A DNA stretch of 64,000 nucleotides, from assembly GCA_965657795.1 (NCBI GenBank), contig CBFHQJ010000006.1, positions 15,552-79,551 of the forward strand, in the 5' to 3' direction. The DNA comes from SW10 sp965657795 (GTDB lineage Bacteria; Verrucomicrobiota; Verrucomicrobiia; Verrucomicrobiales; Akkermansiaceae). Below are positions 34,777 to 42,748 of this stretch, one piece after another. The notes beneath the pieces are model-generated. The model saw only the letters and a program-made list of their open reading frames with translations, was not told where the DNA came from and searched no databases. Both the position numbers and the translations under genes were made by a program. Position 1 is the stretch's first letter. Every line of letters starts with the position of its first letter.

Positions 34777-36930
34777 TCACTCCTTGGAGAGCAGGTCGCT
34801 CAGAGCGTCTTCATCAATGACGGGGACGCCAAGGGATTCGGCTTTCGTTTGTTTCGAGCCGCCGCCTTCGCCCGAGAGGAGGTAGTCGGTCTTGGAGGAG
34901 ATCGAGCCACTGACTTTGCCGCCATTCGCTTCAATGATCTTTTTGAATTCAGGACGTGGTGCCGAGAGGGTTCCGGTGATGACGAAGGTCTTTCCGACAA
35001 GTAGAAGCCCTTCGGTCGCGGCTACCGGATCAGGTGCGAAATTGTCAGATTTGGGATCGATGCCAAGCTCGTGGAGCTTTTCGAGGACTGTTTCCCCGGC
35101 TTCGGATTGGAAGAAGGTGCGCAAGTGCTGGGCTGCCACCGGTCCCAGATTATCGTCGATTTGATATTGCTGGAGGCGAGGGTGGTTTTCTTTCTTACGC
35201 TTGGATTTTGAGAGTTCTTCAAAATCAGGGAGATCGGCGAGATCGCTGACGATTTCGGAACCATGGAGATCGCTGAGTTTTTCGTGGAGGCGCGAAAGCT
35301 CCCGGGCCGCTGATTCGCCAATCTGAGAGATTCCCATTGCGAAGAGCCAGCGGTTCAGAGGCATTTCCTCGCGAGCTCGGGTAAGGGAGTTGACGAGAGT
35401 GGTGGCTCGCTTTTCGCCAAAGCGGCGTTCCTTCGACTGGGTTAAGCCGTCAGCAGATTTGGCGGGATCAAGGAGGAGATTTGCGAGCTCGTCGACGCTC
35501 AGCGAAAAGAGATCGAGAGGTGAGGAGGCGAGCTTGTTTTCCACCAACTTAATCGCAACGGATTCGCCGAGGCCGTCGAGATCGAGTGCCTTGCGACCTG
35601 CAAAGTGAGTGATGCTGGTCACCGCTTGGGCGGGGCATTCAAAGTTGACGCAGCGCCAGGCCACAAAGCCGTTGGGTTTTTCGATGGGTCCGTGGCAGGA
35701 CGGGCACTGGTGGTTGAGGGCTTCTGGAAGGTGGTAGGCGGGGGTGTTTTCGGGGCGCTTGGCAACGACGACGGAAACAACAGAGGGGATGATTTCGCCG
35801 GCTTTTTCGACGATGACGGTGTCGCCGATACGGATGTCCTTACGCTCGATTTCCTCTTGATTGTGAAGGGTGGCGCGAGAGACGGTGGTTCCGGAGATAA
35901 AGACTGGCTCGAGTTCGGCGACCGGAGTGAGAACGCCAGTGCGGCCAACTTGAATGGTGATGTCTTTCAGGCTGGTTTCCTTCTGCTCGGGAGGATATTT
36001 GAAAGCGGCGGCCCACCGTGGAGCGCGTGAAGTGAAGCCGAGGGTTTCGCGTTGATCAAACTCGAGGACTTTGATGACGGCTCCATCGGTGCCGTGTCCG
36101 AGGTCATGTCGTTTGACGTCGAGCTGCCGAATCGCGGCGAGAACTTCCTCCAAGGTGGAGACATACCAGACCGGCGAGTTGCGGGGGATTTGGAAGTTTT
36201 TGAGGAGTTTACGGAAGTCGTCTTCGTTCGCCATGTCAGCTCCTTCGTTCGCGCCGAGCCCGTGGGCGAGGAAGGCGAGGGGACGTGAAGCGACGACTTT
36301 TGGGTCGAGTGACTTTAAGGTTCCGGCGGTGGCGTTGCGGGGGTTGGCAAAGGTATCGAGGCCGGCTTCGTCACGTTGCTCGTTGAGCTTTGCGAAGCCT
36401 TCAGACGGCATGAAGATTTCGCCGCGGACTTCGAGAAGCGGGGGGGCATTTTTGAGATTGAGCGGAATGTTGCGGATGGTGCGGACGTTTTGTGAAATGT
36501 CATCGCCCCGGGTTCCGTCGCCGCGGGTTAAGGCGTATTCGAGCGAGCCATTGCGGTAAACCAGCGAGCAAGCGACACCATCGATTTTTGGTTCTACGGT
36601 GAGTGGAATTTCTTCGAGGCCGAGTCCCTTTTGAAGTCGCTTGAAGAAATCTTGAACTTCCTCCTCGGCGAAAAGGTCGTCGATGGAAAGCATGGGGAGG
36701 AGGTGTGCTCTTTGCTCAAAGGCATCAAGCGGAGCTCCGCCGACCCGCAGAGTGGGTGAGTTGGGATCGTGAAGGTCCGGGTTAGCTTTTTCGAGGTCCT
36801 CCAATTCGCGGAAAAGTCGGTCGTATTCGGCATCCGAAATTTCGGGTTTGGCGTCCTGATAATAGAGCTGGTTGTGCCGATTGAGTTCGGCGCGGAGTTC
36901 AGCGATGCGGTTGTCGAAAAGCACGCGCAA
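34777..36930 (-). CDS. ligA: NAD-dependent DNA ligase
   Basis: A 717-residue LigA, longer than the usual 670 or so. The adenylation lysine is in PKIDGVACSL (Lys115 counting from the TTG at 36930; a GTG at 36924 is an alternative start). Domain order is Ia (NRIAELRAELNRHNQLYYQD), adenylation, OB-fold (FKYPPEQKETSLKDI), a four-cysteine zinc finger (CPSCHG...CVNFECPAQ), helix-hairpin-helix, and a C-terminal BRCT (VGKTFVITGTLSAPRPEFKK). The extra length is a lysine/glutamate-rich insert near residue 590 in the HhH region (FEELSKSKRKKENHPRL). A single-copy essential enzyme; identification is certain. Confidence 0.97.
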   Translation of the reverse strand: MRVLFDNRIAELRAELNRHNQLYYQDAKPEISDAEYDRLFRELEDLEKANPDLHDPNSPTLRVGGAPLDAFEQRAHLLPMLSIDDLFAEEEVQDFFKRLQKGLGLEEIPLTVEPKIDGVACSLVYRNGSLEYALTRGDGTRGDDISQNVRTIRNIPLNLKNAPPLLEVRGEIFMPSEGFAKLNEQRDEAGLDTFANPRNATAGTLKSLDPKVVASRPLAFLAHGLGANEGADMANEDDFRKLLKNFQIPRNSPVWYVSTLEEVLAAIRQLDVKRHDLGHGTDGAVIKVLEFDQRETLGFTSRAPRWAAAFKYPPEQKETSLKDITIQVGRTGVLTPVAELEPVFISGTTVSRATLHNQEEIERKDIRIGDTVIVEKAGEIIPSVVSVVVAKRPENTPAYHLPEALNHQCPSCHGPIEKPNGFVAWRCVNFECPAQAVTSITHFAGRKALDLDGLGESVAIKLVENKLASSPLDLFSLSVDELANLLLDPAKSADGLTQSKERRFGEKRATTLVNSLTRAREEMPLNRWLFAMGISQIGESAARELSRLHEKLSDLHGSEIVSDLADLPDFEELSKSKRKKENHPRLQQYQIDDNLGPVAAQHLRTFFQSEAGETVLEKLHELGIDPKSDNFAPDPVAATEGLLLVGKTFVITGTLSAPRPEFKKIIEANGGKVSGSISSKTDYLLSGEGGGSKQTKAESLGVPVIDEDALSDLLSKE

Positions 36931-37028
36931 GTCTTAGCGCTTTGCCCGGAGCGCTGGGAGTAAAAAGGTTGGCTTTCTATTCAGTCTGACTTGTCTTGCA
37001 GCATGCTATTCCAGAGTCTTTGGAAGAG

Positions 37029-37544
37029 ATGCCTAGTCAAGAGTCCCAGATGGCAGAAGAATTCAAAATTGACCGTCAGGATGGCTTTTTATCGATCACT
37101 TGGAAATGGTCAGCTGAACATTTCTGGTTCCTCACCGTCATGTCGGTTGGCTATTTCGGATCAAGTATGGTCGGGATGATTTTTGTGGCAAAGGAGGGCT
37201 TTCCGCTCCTGGGGGTGGTGGTTGTCGGGTTCAATCTCATTCTTGGGGGAGTCGGGGTGAAGCAAGCTCTCCCATACTTTTTTAATCACACTGAATTTCG
37301 GGTGATTAAAAAGGCCTTGGTGGTTGAAACCTCGCCTTTTGGGCGCCGGGTTGAAATTGATTGTGTTGGCTTGGGGAAGCTTGAAGTGATCGATCGTGGC
37401 AGAATTGGGTATTTGGCGAGAACTTTCGGAGTTGGCTCGAAGAAGGAGAATCTTGGGATTTGGTTTCGAAACGAACAGCGAGCTGAGATCCTCACAAGGG
37501 CTCTGAAAGCGGCGATGAGGGGGCAGACAAGTTACAAAACTTGA
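37029..37544 (+). CDS. Two-helix membrane protein of unknown function
   Basis: About 171 residues from the ATG at 37029; a TTG at 36996 or ATG at 37050 could also be the start. Two adjacent membrane helices (FWFLTVMSVGYFGSSMVGMIFV and PLLGVVVVGFNLILGGVGV) are followed by a soluble beta-rich domain (FRVIKKALVVETSPFGRRVEI) that looks like the bPH-type domain found after paired helices in many small membrane proteins. It is alone on this strand, divergent from ligA and convergent with the Lrp-like gene, overlapping it by 13 bases. No specific role can be given. Confidence 0.65.
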   Translation: MPSQESQMAEEFKIDRQDGFLSITWKWSAEHFWFLTVMSVGYFGSSMVGMIFVAKEGFPLLGVVVVGFNLILGGVGVKQALPYFFNHTEFRVIKKALVVETSPFGRRVEIDCVGLGKLEVIDRGRIGYLARTFGVGSKKENLGIWFRNEQRAEILTRALKAAMRGQTSYKT

Positions 37545-38518
37545 TGATTCGTGTGCCAGTCGCGATAGATTACGGGAGAGATTTCCGATGGTTTGATCTC
37601 GGATTGTCCGCCCCAGAATACGCTGGTGTAAAGCTGGGGGATGCCCACTTTTTTGAGATGGGCGTCAATCGCGGCTTTGTGCGCGAGAACGGTTTCTTTT
37701 TGGGCTCCATGGACGACACCCATGATGTTGACGTTACCGAAATCCGGTCCGCCTTCGCGCCAGTAGCAGTGTGTCATGCAATAATGGCGGCCGATTTCAG
37801 CGCCGGCTTCTTTTTCCATGCCTACGGGGACCGCCCAATGGAAGAGTCCGTTGTAGCGGGTGACCTTTTCGCCGGAGGCCGATGGCTTCACGTGTTCGAG
37901 GAAGGTCGAAAACCGCCCAATGACGCGCTTTGCGTCCAACTGACGAGCAATGCGGTAAAAATTCTCGAGATCCATGCCAATTTCTTCGTCACGTGCCACC
38001 CACGGGCGGGGGACAATTTCCTCGGGAGTAAGGTCTCGCTTAATCGCGAGAAGGACGTTCCATTCTTCGTCGGTCAATGTGACGTTTTTGGTCGTCATCA
38101 TGCGGGCCTTGCCGGGAGTGAGTGCTCCGGGTTCAAGGCCTCGTCGACGCATGTGTCCGACGCCGAGGGCAAAGACTCCTTCGGCGGGCATGAGCCGGAA
38201 CTGTTCAGCACCCACAATGCGTTTGATGGCCTTGGCGTGCTTGTCGAGAGCCTCACCCTGGGGTACTTTGAGAGTGGTCCAGAGGTTGAATTGAGATCCG
38301 GGAAGTTCCCGGTCTGTTGAGCGCACCACGATGTGGCCGGAGAAGGGATCTTCATCGGCCATGAACCGGAAGGCGGCGGTCAGTTTGTCCTTGGGCACCT
38401 GCCAAGCGACAAGGGCTCCTTCGGCCAATTTGGTAGCAAGAAGAGTCTGACGCACCCGCTTTTTCAAAACGAATGTTGGTCTCTTCAATGAGCTTCTTTG
38501 GGACTGCAGTCCAGTCAT
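37532..38518 (-). CDS. Lrp/AsnC-type siroheme decarboxylase-like protein, probably 5'-truncated
   Basis: The C-terminal two thirds (from about residue 135) is a complete Lrp/AsnC-like unit of siroheme-decarboxylase type: HTH-like LTDEEWNVLLAIKRDL and MDLENFYRIARQLDAKRVIG, then the ligand domain RYNGLFHWAVPV, HYCMTHCYWREG and NVNIMGVVHGAQKETV. Residues 35-125 look like the sensor half of a second such unit (GALVAWQVPKDKL, FNLWTTLKVPQGE, FRLMPAEGVFALGVGHM), but its own HTH is missing. The first 20 residues are an out-of-frame reading of the gene upstream. So the 5' end was probably lost where the two genes were joined, near 38450. Relatives (AhbA/AhbB, NirD/L/G/H) decarboxylate siroheme for haem or haem d1. 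Whether this copy works is unclear. Confidence 0.7.
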   Translation of the reverse strand: MTGLQSQRSSLKRPTFVLKKRVRQTLLATKLAEGALVAWQVPKDKLTAAFRFMADEDPFSGHIVVRSTDRELPGSQFNLWTTLKVPQGEALDKHAKAIKRIVGAEQFRLMPAEGVFALGVGHMRRRGLEPGALTPGKARMMTTKNVTLTDEEWNVLLAIKRDLTPEEIVPRPWVARDEEIGMDLENFYRIARQLDAKRVIGRFSTFLEHVKPSASGEKVTRYNGLFHWAVPVGMEKEAGAEIGRHYCMTHCYWREGGPDFGNVNIMGVVHGAQKETVLAHKAAIDAHLKKVGIPQLYTSVFWGGQSEIKPSEISPVIYRDWHTNHQVL

Positions 38519-38750
38519 CAGAGGAGCGCCAGTGGATCAAGAGTTTGATCTCGGAAGGCTGCTTCTGAGACTGAATAACTGCTTTTCTAAGAAAGCCTGC
38601 CCGCGTGGAAAGGGTGTTTGTCCAAACCTTCTGATCCTCTTCGATGAACTTCTCGACGTGAGCTGGTTTGACGATGAATGTCAGTTCCTCGACGATTCTC
38701 CGGGCCTGGAGCGAGACAATAAAAACGAAGAAGATGAGGAGGGTTTTCAT
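38352..38750 (-). CDS. TIGR03792-like (ABM-fold) small secreted protein, 3' end replaced
   Basis: The first 99 residues have a signal (MKTLLIFFVFIVSLQA) and a dimeric alpha-beta barrel-type domain of TIGR03792 type: RRIVEELTFIVKPAHVEKFI, then VWTNTLSTRAGFLRKAV and LLIHWRSSDDWTAVPK. After FEKAG the frame runs 33 more residues through DNA that codes for the Lrp-like protein in another frame, so this tail is likely not native. The normal end of the family is missing. It follows the SGNH hydrolase gene by 15 bases. Function of the family is unknown. Confidence 0.62.
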   Translation of the reverse strand: MKTLLIFFVFIVSLQARRIVEELTFIVKPAHVEKFIEEDQKVWTNTLSTRAGFLRKAVIQSQKQPSEIKLLIHWRSSDDWTAVPKKLIEETNIRFEKAGASDSSCYQIGRRSPCRLAGAQGQTDRRLPVHGR

Positions 38751-38765
38751 CGCGGAATCGATGGC

Positions 38766-39497
38766 TTAGTTTTTCGTGGTGGAATGAGCCGCTTCTTGGA
38801 TGAGCCTGGCTTCGTCTTCGGGCAGGCCTCCGGTGAACTTGAGTTTGCGAGGGTCTTCTTCAAAGAGAGTTGCGTAAAAAACGCAGGCGGCAAGGTATGC
38901 TCCTTTTTGGGAAGGGTGACTGCCATCGCGGGCATAGAGTTCTTTGCCGAGTGTGGGATCCTTCTTTCGAACAATTCTCCAGGTCGAGCCCACCGGAGCA
39001 AGGTCAGCCCGGCATTTTCGAGCGGTGGCCTGATAACTCTTACTGAGGGCTTTTTGCATGGGCTCATAGGTTGGGAAAAGTTTTTTGTTCATTTTGTCTC
39101 CGTCGCGTCTACCCCAGGTTTCGTAGAAGACGGTCTTGGCCCCGGAGTGGTCGATGATTTTGTTTAGTCCGATCGCAGCCTTTTGGAATCGGTCCGGAAA
39201 GACCGCCGGAAATTGGCTCTGATCTTGCAGAACAACGACATCAAATTTTCCGGCCTTGATCTTGTCGATCGTGCCTTTGCTTTTGAGATGGAATTCAAGG
39301 GTTTTTCCGCCGGGGTTAATAAACGAGATTTTGGCCTTGGTGTGTGGCGATTGTTTGACCAGCTCGCTGACGATTTTCCGAATGCCACCAGTGTAACTAT
39401 TGCCCACAAAGAGGATTTTTTCGGCGGGTTCTGCGGAAGAGGTGGCCCCGCAGCAAAGAAGAAGGAGGGCGAAAATAAAACGGCGGGGCAATTGCAT
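38766..39497 (-). CDS. Secreted SGNH/GDSL-like hydrolase
   Basis: A 243-residue exported protein with signal FIFALLLLCCGATSSAEP. Block I is ILFVGNSYTGG with the serine nucleophile in GNSYT, block III is the glutamine-containing DVVVLQDQSQFP, and block V is ARDGSHPSQKGAYLAA with the Asp-x-x-His pair. These fit the SGNH hydrolase fold used by carbohydrate esterases and lipases. It lies upstream of the TIGR03792-like gene. The ester substrate is unknown; polysaccharide deacetylation would suit the genomic setting. Confidence 0.8.
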   Translation of the reverse strand: MQLPRRFIFALLLLCCGATSSAEPAEKILFVGNSYTGGIRKIVSELVKQSPHTKAKISFINPGGKTLEFHLKSKGTIDKIKAGKFDVVVLQDQSQFPAVFPDRFQKAAIGLNKIIDHSGAKTVFYETWGRRDGDKMNKKLFPTYEPMQKALSKSYQATARKCRADLAPVGSTWRIVRKKDPTLGKELYARDGSHPSQKGAYLAACVFYATLFEEDPRKLKFTGGLPEDEARLIQEAAHSTTKN

Positions 39498-39573
39498 CCG
39501 GAATTTCTAGCGTTCCTTCCGGTCAAGCTCAATGAAGATGCGTGATTCGTGCCGTGATTTTGTAGACGGCGGA

Positions 39574-39585
39574 CGCTGGAACGGC
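39574..39585. repeat. Second copy of 12-base intergenic core CGCTGGAACGGC
   Basis: An exact copy of the core found at 34747-34758. It lies in the 147-base gap between the divergent SGNH hydrolase and cytochrome c genes. Flanks are partly similar (GGCGGA before, AGGAAGGGTGTTC after). I saw no other element in this gap. Confidence 0.3.
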
Positions 39586-39644
39586 AGGAAGGGTGTTCTT
39601 TTTACTTGGTAGACGGGCAATCGGCGTTAACTACGTTCCTAAGA

Positions 39645-40817
39645 ATGAAGAAATTGATTACGACTCTCTTCTCCTCCTTATTGGTGGGAACAGCCTACTC
39701 GGCCCCGGATCCCGCGATGCTGGCACAAGGAAAGGAACTCTATGACGGTGCCGGATCTTGTATCGCCTGTCACATGGTCGATGGCAAGGGACAGTCGGGT
39801 TCTGTCCCTCCGTTGGCTGGAAGCGATTGGCTGGATAATCCGGATCGCACGATCGCTATCGTTCTCCGTGGTATGGCCGGCCCAGTGAAGGTGAATGGAG
39901 ACCGTTACTACTCCGCGATGCCCCCGCAGCTGCTCTTTGATAACGAAAAAATCGCAAGTATCGTTACTTACGTGAACAATGCGTGGGGGAACACAGGAGT
40001 AGAGGTCACAGCCGCCCAGGTTGCCAAGGCTCGCAAGGAGCTTCCGCAGGCTGTTTACACGCCGGAAGCTCTCCTTAAAACGTTTCCCTTCGAAAAAAAG
40101 AAACGGAAGAACAACGGGACTTATACCCCCGATTTTGACGACAATTTGACGGTAGTCACTGAGCCCGTGATTTATCGAACCTTCATGCCAGGAGCTTCAC
40201 CTGCCGCTTTCGCGGTGGCGCTCCCCGGTAATCACTACTATTGCTGGGACGCTGGCGAATGTCGCTTGCGCTACGCTTGGACCAAGGGCGGCTTTATCCG
40301 GGGCAACCAGGTTCATTGGTCCAGTAATGGAAAGCCGGTCGCCAAGTTTAATGGCATTCCTTATTATCGGGCCCGATCGAGTAAGCTGATGCCGGAGGAT
40401 TACAAGTTCCTTGCAGATACTCGAAGAAAGACCCCGTTTTACGACACGACCGAGGCGGTGGATTTCCCAATTGAGATTGAAGGTGTTGATGAGTTGCCGA
40501 AATACAAGGGCTACCGTCTGGTGAAGGGGTACCCCGAGTTCATTTACAAGGTGGGCGACTATGAGATCCGCGAGCTCATTCGAACCTCAAAGGATCAGCT
40601 GGGAATCACTCGAAAGTTTTTCGTTTCACCCCGGGTTCCGATCACCTTCAAACTCACGCCGGATGAAGCCGCGGATTATTCCACTTCGGCTGGATCGATT
40701 GCCAAGGACGGAAGTTTTAAACTCACCGCAAAGCAAGCGATGGAGTTCGATATCACCATCACTGAGAAGACTCCAGGTGCCCCCGCCGCCACTCAAACTG
40801 AAGAACCAAAGAAATGA
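39645..40817 (+). CDS. Secreted mono-haem cytochrome c with unknown C-terminal domain
   Basis: A 390-residue protein from ATG 39645 (earlier in-frame start at 39606 adds no signal). The signal is LITTLFSSLLVGTAYSAP. The cytochrome c domain at about residues 20-115 has the haem motif CIACH and a distal-Met candidate in RYYSAMPPQ. The other 270 residues are a beta-rich domain with GNHYYCWDAGECRLRYAW and KGYRLVKGYPEFIYKVGDYE, found with such cytochromes in PVC genomes but without a named function I can give. Its stop overlaps the next start as ATGA, so it is coupled to the beta-propeller gene. A periplasmic electron-transfer pair is likely. Confidence 0.83.
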   Translation: MKKLITTLFSSLLVGTAYSAPDPAMLAQGKELYDGAGSCIACHMVDGKGQSGSVPPLAGSDWLDNPDRTIAIVLRGMAGPVKVNGDRYYSAMPPQLLFDNEKIASIVTYVNNAWGNTGVEVTAAQVAKARKELPQAVYTPEALLKTFPFEKKKRKNNGTYTPDFDDNLTVVTEPVIYRTFMPGASPAAFAVALPGNHYYCWDAGECRLRYAWTKGGFIRGNQVHWSSNGKPVAKFNGIPYYRARSSKLMPEDYKFLADTRRKTPFYDTTEAVDFPIEIEGVDELPKYKGYRLVKGYPEFIYKVGDYEIRELIRTSKDQLGITRKFFVSPRVPITFKLTPDEAADYSTSAGSIAKDGSFKLTAKQAMEFDITITEKTPGAPAATQTEEPKK

Positions 40818-42745
40818 AAAAGTTCAGCTATCTCATCGCGCTGTCTCTGACGGCAAAGCTCGCGCTCGGGGGCACTTCTCCCAGCTACAAGGTGACGAGT
40901 ATTCCCAATCCTCCCTCGAAGTTTGGGACGAAACAAATCGACGGACTCGATTTCCTTCCTGACGGGCGGATGGTCGTCTGTCAGCCGAGTGGCGAGGTCT
41001 TCTTTTTTGATCCCAAAACATGGGAATGGCAGCTTTTTGCGGAAGGTTTGCACAATCCTCTTGGGGTGATCGCGGAATCTAATTCATCTCTGATCATTTC
41101 CCAACGACCGGAAGTGACGCGAGTCAGTGACACCGACGGCGATGGTAAGGCTGATTTTTATCAGGTGATGACAGATGAGTTTGGGATGTCGGGGAATTAC
41201 CACGAATTCCACTTCACTCCAGTGAAAGACAAGGAAGGGAACTATTTCTTCGCCTTGGGAACCGGCTCGTCAGGAAATGGGATTCGTTCGATTGTTCGCG
41301 GGGAGTTTGATCCCAGGGGCAGACCAGGCCGCATGCACTCGTCCACTCCTTATCGTGGTTGCGTCATGAAGCTGACCAAGGACGGGAGAACGATTCCATG
41401 GTCTTATGGACATCGTACTCCGAATGGACTGGGTTTTGACTTGGAAGGAAATCTCTTCGTGACCGACAACCAAGGCGACTGGGTTGGTTCCAGTAAATTG
41501 TTCCATGTCAAGGAAGGTCGCTTTTATGGTCATGCGGCGAGTCTGACCTGGAAGCCGGGGTTTGAAGGTGCTCCGCTGGATGCTGATCCCAAGGACCTCG
41601 CCGAGATGCGCACTCGAGCCGCCGTCGTTTTTCCTCACGGATCAATGGCCAACTCGCCGACCCAGGTTCTTGCGATTTCACCGGAAGCGAAGTTTGGGCC
41701 ATTTACCGGACAACTACTCGTGGGCGAAATGAACACGAACCGAATCGTCCGTGTGATGCTGGAGGAGGTCGATGGTGAGCTTCAGGGCGCTTGTGTTCCG
41801 TTTATTGACGGCGGCGCGCTCGCTCGTGGTTGCAATCGCATGGCGTGGGCACCGGATGGTAGTCTTTACGTAGGTCATACCAAGCACAGCTGGGCCGGAG
41901 GTGAAGGAATTTCGAGAGTTGAGTGGAATGGCGAAGATCCTTTCGAAGCCGTTTCGATGAGGCTCACGAGGACAGGTTTCCGTTTTACTTTTACCAAGCC
42001 TGTGGATTCCAAAATCGCGGCGGAGGTCGCCAATTGGCCCTTCAAGCGCTACTATTACAAGTATCACAAATCTTATGGATCGCCGCAGATGGATGTCACT
42101 CCGGTAAAGGTTGATTCGATAGAGATCTCGAATGATGGAAAGACGGTCGAGGTAAATCTTGAGGAGCTGAAAGCCTGGCACATTCACGAAGTGAAAATCA
42201 ATGGTCTGAAGGCAACTGATGGAACTTCCTTGGCCAATTCTTACATCGCTTACACCCTGAATCGTTTGCTGGAGAACACCCCTCCTGATCCGCTGCACAT
42301 CGGCGGGGGCGCTTCGCCAAAGAAAAAAACGGCTTCCGGAAAATCGGTGAAGGTGATTGATCCACAGGGGACGGTTTACCAGGTCACCGATGCCAAATTA
42401 AAAGGGGTCCGGACTTCAGATTCTCACGATGGATATACCGGCACTTGTTATGCTGATTTTGGCGACGGTAGGGAATCGATCAAATGGACGGTCAAAGGTG
42501 CCAGGCAAGGTCAGGGGAAAGTCCTGATTCGTTATGCTTTGGGTGCGGATTCACGCCCGCTTAAGTTAATGGTTAACGGAAAGGATCACTCCGTGCTTCC
42601 GTTTCCCGACACGGGCGGTTGGAGTAGTTGGAAAGATCAGATGGCTTCGGTTGAGTTCAAAAAGGGCGACAATTCAATTGTCCTCGAAACTAATGGAGCA
42701 AGTGGAGGAAACATCGACCACCTGCAAGTGATCGAGCCGAAGTAG
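40814..42745 (+). CDS. PVC-type beta-propeller (membrane-bound dehydrogenase-like) protein with carbohydrate-binding end
   Basis: A 643-residue exported protein with signal FSYLIALSLTAKLALGG. Residues about 30-380 form a glucose/sorbosone-dehydrogenase-like propeller (GLDFLPDGRMVVCQPSGEVF, RTPNGLGFDLEGNLFVTDNQ, GCNRMAWAPDGSLYVGHTK). Residues about 380-490 form a small beta domain. Residues about 515-643 look like a CBM6/35-type jelly roll (GTCYADFGDGRESIKWTV, PLKLMVNGK, NIDHLQVIEP). No CxxCH motif is present; the haem would come from the preceding cytochrome gene, with which it overlaps by 4 bases. Probably oxidises a sugar or sugar derivative; substrate unknown. Confidence 0.82.
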   Translation: MKKFSYLIALSLTAKLALGGTSPSYKVTSIPNPPSKFGTKQIDGLDFLPDGRMVVCQPSGEVFFFDPKTWEWQLFAEGLHNPLGVIAESNSSLIISQRPEVTRVSDTDGDGKADFYQVMTDEFGMSGNYHEFHFTPVKDKEGNYFFALGTGSSGNGIRSIVRGEFDPRGRPGRMHSSTPYRGCVMKLTKDGRTIPWSYGHRTPNGLGFDLEGNLFVTDNQGDWVGSSKLFHVKEGRFYGHAASLTWKPGFEGAPLDADPKDLAEMRTRAAVVFPHGSMANSPTQVLAISPEAKFGPFTGQLLVGEMNTNRIVRVMLEEVDGELQGACVPFIDGGALARGCNRMAWAPDGSLYVGHTKHSWAGGEGISRVEWNGEDPFEAVSMRLTRTGFRFTFTKPVDSKIAAEVANWPFKRYYYKYHKSYGSPQMDVTPVKVDSIEISNDGKTVEVNLEELKAWHIHEVKINGLKATDGTSLANSYIAYTLNRLLENTPPDPLHIGGGASPKKKTASGKSVKVIDPQGTVYQVTDAKLKGVRTSDSHDGYTGTCYADFGDGRESIKWTVKGARQGQGKVLIRYALGADSRPLKLMVNGKDHSVLPFPDTGGWSSWKDQMASVEFKKGDNSIVLETNGASGGNIDHLQVIEPK

Positions 42746-42748
42746 CGA

